This document shows positions 60,208 through 64,000 of a DNA stretch of 64,000 bases, piece by piece. The translations under genes were made by a program, and so were the position numbers. The stretch is from Dielma sp000508965 (lineage in GTDB: Bacteria; Bacillota_I; Bacilli_A; Erysipelotrichales; Erysipelotrichaceae), in the NCBI GenBank assembly GCA_000508965.1, contig BAHV02000006.1:1-64000 (forward strand), in the 5' to 3' direction. Under the pieces are notes generated by a model that had not been told where the DNA came from, ran no database searches, and saw nothing but the letters and a program-made list of their open reading frames with translations. Numbering within the stretch: the stretch's first letter is position 1; every line of letters starts with the position of its first letter.

Positions 60208-61281
60208 ATGAATCCGATGATCGAACGTTTAGAATCAATCACAGCGCGTTATGAAGAATTGGGCCAGCTGCTGCTGGAACCAGCTACGTTGTCAGATAAT
60301 CGTCTGATGGCTAAGCTTGCGAAGGAACAGGCTTCATTAACGCAGACGGTTGAGGCTTATGAAGAATATAAGAAAATTGAAGAAGAATTAGTGAGTGCTC
60401 ATGAGCTGCTTCATGAAAAAGATGAAGAGATGCGTGAGATGGCAAGAATGGAGATTGAAGAGCTTGAGCCCCGCAAGGCAGAGCTGACTGCTAAGCTTGA
60501 AGTATTATTGATTCCTAAGGACCCGATGGATGATAACAATGTCATCGTGGAAATCCGCGGCGCAGCCGGCGGTGATGAAGGTAATATCTTCGCTGGCGAT
60601 TTATATCGTATGTATACACGCTATGCTGAAACAGTTGGCTGGAAGACTGAATTAATGGAAGTTCAGGAATCAGAAGCCGGCGGTTTCTCTTTGATTTCCT
60701 TTATGCTTAAAGGTGATCGTGCTTATGGCCGTTTAAAATTTGAATCAGGTTCACATCGTGTACAGCGTGTTCCAAAGACAGAATCAGCAGGACGTATCCA
60801 TACTTCAACAGCGACTGTATTAGTTTCTCCGGAAATTGAAGCAGCTGATTTTGAAATTGATGATAATGATCTGGAAATCGAAACATGCCGTTCATCGGGT
60901 GCCGGTGGCCAGCACATTAATAAGACTGACTCTGCAGTGCGTATCGTACATATTCCTACTGGTATTACGGTTAAGTGTCAGGATGGCCGTTCTCAGCATG
61001 AGAATAAGGCAACAGCTATGCGTTTAGTTCGTTCCCGCGTCTATGAGGAGCATATGCGCAAACTGGAAGAAGAAGCCGGCGCAGAACGCCGCAGTAAAAT
61101 CGGTACCGGGGATCGTTCAGAAAAGATCAGAACGTATAACTATCCGCAGAACCGTGTTACCGATCATCGCATCGGCTTAACAATCAATCAGCTTGACCGC
61201 ATCATGGAAGGCAAGCTTGGCGATGTATTGGATGCGCTTGAAGAATACGATCAAAAGCTGAAACTGGCTGGTGAAAAATAA
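60208..61281 (+). CDS. prfA: Peptide chain release factor 1
   Basis: A 357-residue RF1 that ends translation at UAA/UAG. The GGQ motif is at ~233-235 (SSGAGGQHINKTDSAVRI). The N-terminal coiled coil and the domain AAGGDEGNIFAGDLYRMY are intact. It starts behind AAAGAAGG and its stop overlaps the prmC start by one base. Confidence 0.96.
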   Translation: MNPMIERLESITARYEELGQLLLEPATLSDNRLMAKLAKEQASLTQTVEAYEEYKKIEEELVSAHELLHEKDEEMREMARMEIEELEPRKAELTAKLEVLLIPKDPMDDNNVIVEIRGAAGGDEGNIFAGDLYRMYTRYAETVGWKTELMEVQESEAGGFSLISFMLKGDRAYGRLKFESGSHRVQRVPKTESAGRIHTSTATVLVSPEIEAADFEIDDNDLEIETCRSSGAGGQHINKTDSAVRIVHIPTGITVKCQDGRSQHENKATAMRLVRSRVYEEHMRKLEEEAGAERRSKIGTGDRSEKIRTYNYPQNRVTDHRIGLTINQLDRIMEGKLGDVLDALEEYDQKLKLAGEK

Positions 61282-62138
61282 TGCCGACTTATCGTCAATG
61301 TCTGAAACAGGCTCAAAAGCAGATGCAGACTGCCGGTTTGAGTGAACAAAGTGCTACTTTGCTGATGCTTGAGCTGGCGAATATGGATTCCCAGAATCTT
61401 TATATGGATTATGAAAAAGAGATGCCATTAGAGTTGGAAGAAAGCTTTAACGAAGCCTTCCCAAGATTATTAAGCGGAGAACCGCTCCAGCATATCCTGG
61501 GTTTTGAATGGTTTTATGGCTATCGCTTTAAGGTGAATGAAGATGTGCTGATTCCACGGCCGGAAACCGAAGAACTGGTTGCCAATATTCTTGCAGCCTA
61601 TGATGAGCATTTTGCCGATAAGGAAAATGTGATGGTTTGTGATATAGGTACCGGTTCAGGAGCAATAGCTATCACATTAAAGAAAGAAGAACCCAAGCTG
61701 AATGTACTGGCAACTGACATCAGTGAAAAAGCTTTGGCAGTAGCCGGTGAGAATGCCCGCATCAATGAAGCACAGGTTGCTTTCTGCTGCGGTGATATGG
61801 TTGAACCCTTGATCGAACGGCAGCTGCACTTTGATATTCTGATCTCTAATCCGCCTTACATTCCGAATGATGAAGAGCTTGAACATTCTGTGAAAGACTT
61901 TGAACCGCATGTAGCCTTATTCGGCGGCAATGACGGGTTAAAATTCTATCGTGTTATTTTTGAACGCTCCAAGCTAATACTGAATGAAAAAAGTATGCTG
62001 GCATTTGAAATCGGTTATAACCAGAAGGAAACATTGATGGCAGAAGCTGCAAAGTATTTCCCAGATAGCAAAATAGAAGTTTTAAAGGATATGAACGGCA
62101 AGAATCGTATGTTATTCATTTATAATCATTGTGACTAA
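61281..62138 (+). CDS. prmC: Release factor glutamine methyltransferase
   Basis: A 285-residue SAM-dependent methyltransferase that modifies the GGQ glutamine of release factors. SAM site CDIGTGSGAIAI and catalytic NPPY (Asn190). It is translationally coupled to prfA by a one-base overlap. Confidence 0.95.
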   Translation: MPTYRQCLKQAQKQMQTAGLSEQSATLLMLELANMDSQNLYMDYEKEMPLELEESFNEAFPRLLSGEPLQHILGFEWFYGYRFKVNEDVLIPRPETEELVANILAAYDEHFADKENVMVCDIGTGSGAIAITLKKEEPKLNVLATDISEKALAVAGENARINEAQVAFCCGDMVEPLIERQLHFDILISNPPYIPNDEELEHSVKDFEPHVALFGGNDGLKFYRVIFERSKLILNEKSMLAFEIGYNQKETLMAEAAKYFPDSKIEVLKDMNGKNRMLFIYNHCD

Positions 62139-62158
62139 GAACCTTACGGTTCTTTTTC
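62138..62158 (+). terminator. Terminator after prmC
   Basis: AGAACC (62138-62143), TTAC, GGTTCT (62148-62153) and T's, overlapping the last base of prmC. Confidence 0.75.
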
Positions 62159-62208
62159 TATGTTTAAATTAAGCAGAACTGACTATCCTTAAGGCAGGAG
62201 GCTGACAT

Positions 62209-62586
62209 ATGAAAAAACTAACACTAATCCTGCTGATCTGGACATTCTGGCTGGTAACGCCAATAAAATCAGAAGGCGTGGTCCCTGAATATAAAATATA
62301 TAATGATTCAAAGGCAGCTGATGCTGCCGCTGTACATGATGAGGTGATGACGATTGCCAGTGAACTATTTCAATATGCGGACACTGACAGTTATCAAACA
62401 CTGCTGCAAAGCGGCATTCAAAAATTCAGTCATGAAGGCTGGCAGGTCAAGTTTCATAATCATTGTTTAATCATAACGATTGGTGATGGCAAAGGTGATG
62501 TTGTCGGCGGTAAGTTTACAAAAAATGAATTTTGTCTGCCGGAGGTAAAACCAAAATCAATTGTGCGTGAATGGCTCGGATTTTAA
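62209..62586 (+). CDS. Short SpoIIR-like secreted protein
   Basis: A 125-residue protein with an N-terminal signal peptide (LTLILLIWTFWLVTPIKS). The mature part has YKIYNDSKAADAAAVHDEV, similar to the SpoIIR start (IRLRILANSDS...), and IIITIGDGKGD, resembling SpoIIR's LITLGNGDGANWW but without the WWCVLFPPLC box. It ends KPKSIVREWLGF. It lies between prmC and tsaC, the position of spoIIR in Bacillus. SpoIIR (about 224 residues there) triggers SpoIIGA to activate sigma-E. This is a divergent or decayed form. Starts behind GGCAGGAGG. Confidence 0.55.
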   Translation: MKKLTLILLIWTFWLVTPIKSEGVVPEYKIYNDSKAADAAAVHDEVMTIASELFQYADTDSYQTLLQSGIQKFSHEGWQVKFHNHCLIITIGDGKGDVVGGKFTKNEFCLPEVKPKSIVREWLGF

Positions 62587-62600
62587 TTCGAGTCTTTTTC
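62573..62600 (+). terminator. Terminator overlapping end of SpoIIR-like gene
   Basis: GGCTCGGA (62573-62580) with TTCGAGTC (62587-62594), including G-T pairs, then a T-run. Confidence 0.6.
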
Positions 62601-62650
62601 TTTATAAGTATGAATAATTGTGGTAAACTGTTTGCAGAGTGGTGATATAG

Positions 62651-63265
62651 ATGGAAACAAAAAGAAAAACAAAAGAAGAAATGGATGAAGTTATTGAGTG
62701 TTTACAAGCCGGTGGCGTAGCAGCATTTCCTACCGACACAGTGTATGGCTTAGGCGTTATATATGATGATGAAAAAGCCTTGGAGCGTTTAAAAGAAGCG
62801 AAGGGAAGGCCGGAAAATAAACCGATTCCGCTGATGATTTCAAATCTGAAGCAGATTGAGAGCGTGGCGGTGGTTACGGAAAAAGCAAAGAAGCTGATTC
62901 AGAAATTTATGCCGGGTGCCTTCACAATTATTTTGAAGAAGCGTGAAAATGTACCGGCCTATGTTACTAATGGCTTTGATACCATCGGCATCCGTATGCC
63001 TGATGATGATTTTATTCTTGAATTAATGAATCGTATTGGCAAGCCGATGCTGGTAACAAGTGCGAATATGTCCGGAATGCCGACAGGTACAACCTTCATG
63101 GAAGTTATTGAACAGTTGGAAGGCAGAATTGATATGGTAGTTAAAGGAATGTGTGGCTGCAAGGAAAGCTCAACCATTGTAGATGCATCTACGAATGCTG
63201 TAAAGCTGATCCGCAAAGGCCCTATCAGTGAAGAAGAAATCATGAAAATCGTGGAGGAAAATTAA
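62651..63265 (+). CDS. tsaC: L-threonylcarbamoyladenylate synthase (Sua5/YrdC family)
   Basis: A 204-residue YrdC-fold protein that makes threonylcarbamoyl-AMP for the t6A modification of tRNA. Motifs: FPTDTVYGLG, KGRPENKPIPLMI and TSANMSGMPTG. It lacks the extra Sua5 C-terminal domain. It starts after GAGTGGTGATATAG and ends exactly where rpiB begins. Confidence 0.92.
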   Translation: METKRKTKEEMDEVIECLQAGGVAAFPTDTVYGLGVIYDDEKALERLKEAKGRPENKPIPLMISNLKQIESVAVVTEKAKKLIQKFMPGAFTIILKKRENVPAYVTNGFDTIGIRMPDDDFILELMNRIGKPMLVTSANMSGMPTGTTFMEVIEQLEGRIDMVVKGMCGCKESSTIVDASTNAVKLIRKGPISEEEIMKIVEEN

Positions 63266-63706
63266 ATGAAAGTTGCAATTGCTTGTGATCACGGTGCCTA
63301 TGAATATAAGGAAATCTTAAAGAAAATGCTGATTGAGGAAGGGTATACGGTGACTGATTTTGGCACTGATTCTACTGCTTCTGTCGATTATGCAGATTAC
63401 GCGTCAGCCGCAGCCAGAAGTGTAGCGGCTCATGAGAATGATAAAGGTATTGTCTTATGCGGTACCGGTATTGGCGTAAGTATTGCGGCCAATAAGATTA
63501 AGGGTATCCGCTGTGCTTTATGTTCAGATCCATTAAGTGCTCGATTAACCAGGGAGCATAATGATTCGAATGTATTAGCCATGGGACAGCGCATCATCGG
63601 TGAAGAATTGATGAAGGAAATCGCTCATGTATGGCTGACTACTGAATTCTCACATGAAGAACGTCATCAGCGCCGTATCGATAAAGTAAGCAAATTGGAG
63701 GACTAA
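63266..63706 (+). CDS. rpiB: Ribose-5-phosphate isomerase B
   Basis: A 146-residue RpiB/LacAB-fold isomerase (ribose 5-phosphate to ribulose 5-phosphate). ACDHGAYEYKE and LCGTGIGVSIAANKIKGIR are characteristic. It follows tsaC without a gap, and GlyA starts three bases after its stop. Confidence 0.93.
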   Translation: MKVAIACDHGAYEYKEILKKMLIEEGYTVTDFGTDSTASVDYADYASAAARSVAAHENDKGIVLCGTGIGVSIAANKIKGIRCALCSDPLSARLTREHNDSNVLAMGQRIIGEELMKEIAHVWLTTEFSHEERHQRRIDKVSKLED

Positions 63707-63709
63707 AAA

Positions 63710-64000
63710 ATGAAAGATCTTGAAATTCAGGCAGCCATTGAAGAAGAAGCAAAGCGTCAGTTATATAACATTGAACTGATTGCCTCCGAGAATTATGTAT
63801 CCGATGAAGTTATGGAAGCAGCCGGCAGTATTTTGACGAATAAATATGCGGAAGGCTATCCAAGCAAGCGATATTACGGCGGCTGTGTCAATGTGGATGT
63901 AGTGGAAAACATTGCCAGAGAGCGTTTATGCCGTATTTTTGGAGCCGAGCATGCGAATGTGCAGCCGCATTCAGGATCCCAGGCTAATATGGGTGTTTAT
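63710..64000 (+). CDS. glyA: Serine hydroxymethyltransferase (5' part, runs off window)
   Basis: The first 97 codons of GlyA, cut by the window end. Diagnostic N-terminus: NIELIASENYVS, KYAEGYPSKRYYGG and VQPHSGSQANMGVY. The enzyme converts serine and tetrahydrofolate to glycine and methylene-tetrahydrofolate. It starts behind GGAGG. Confidence 0.96.
   Translation, partial: MKDLEIQAAIEEEAKRQLYNIELIASENYVSDEVMEAAGSILTNKYAEGYPSKRYYGGCVNVDVVENIARERLCRIFGAEHANVQPHSGSQANMGVY

Overview
The window looks like a chromosome segment of a low-GC, gut-type Bacillota, probably Erysipelotrichia (Holdemania/Clostridium innocuum-like). That placement is inferred from AT-rich coding, strong AGGAGG ribosome sites, sigma-A promoters, cre-like boxes, a T-box, dense PTS gene content and a Bacillus-like rpmE-tdk-prfA-prmC-(spoIIR)-tsaC-rpiB-glyA block at the right end.

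Region by region: (1) 1-2.4 kb holds a tyrosine integrase followed by decayed fragments. (2) 2.4-6.9 kb is a T-box-controlled amino-acid ABC transporter operon ending in an M14 carboxypeptidase. (3) 6.9-11.1 kb has a YhfC-type membrane protein, a YtrA-like GntR/ABC operon with a perfect operator palindrome, and a broken restriction-domain fragment. (4) 11.3-26.9 kb has a SWIM protein and two beta-glucoside systems. The first is a LicR-type PRD activator, EIIA-EIIB-EIIC, two GH1 enzymes and a KdgT-like permease. The second is an EIIC, a GGT-like enzyme, a GntR/UTRA repressor, EIIB-EIIA and a GH4 enzyme. (5) 27-37.4 kb is a YesN/YesM two-component system with two extra membrane-linked sugar-binding proteins, followed by an Mgl-type glucose/galactose ABC transporter. 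Its main binding protein is circularly permuted and its permease has a long N-terminal coiled coil. (6) 37.5-42.8 kb is an ascorbate-type PTS operon with three aldolase-family genes and a sugar-phosphate isomerase. Its probable regulator lies at 57.0-59.1 kb, now separated from it by an insertion.

The insertion (about 43,081-55,634) is a 12.5-kb Tn4451/TnpX-like mobilisable element with its ends resolvable to the base. It has 20-bp imperfect terminal inverted repeats and sits inside an XRE-family regulator gene, whose two halves remain at 42,958-43,080 and 55,632-56,096. It carries relaxase, primase, VapE-type ATPase, TnpW, TnpX-type serine recombinase and excisionase-like genes, plus a cargo module of ABC transporter and two-component system resembling peptide-antibiotic resistance modules.

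The most notable observations are the circularly permuted sugar-binding protein that retains the GBP ligand residues in swapped order, the exact element ends and target codons, an apparent ATA start for the relaxase, a GGTTGAC iteron cluster, a shrunken SpoIIR-like gene in the spoIIR locus, a hairpin that would hide the ribosome site of the permuted binding protein, and the same cre/promoter arrangement in front of three sugar systems. No tRNA, rRNA or CRISPR array was seen.
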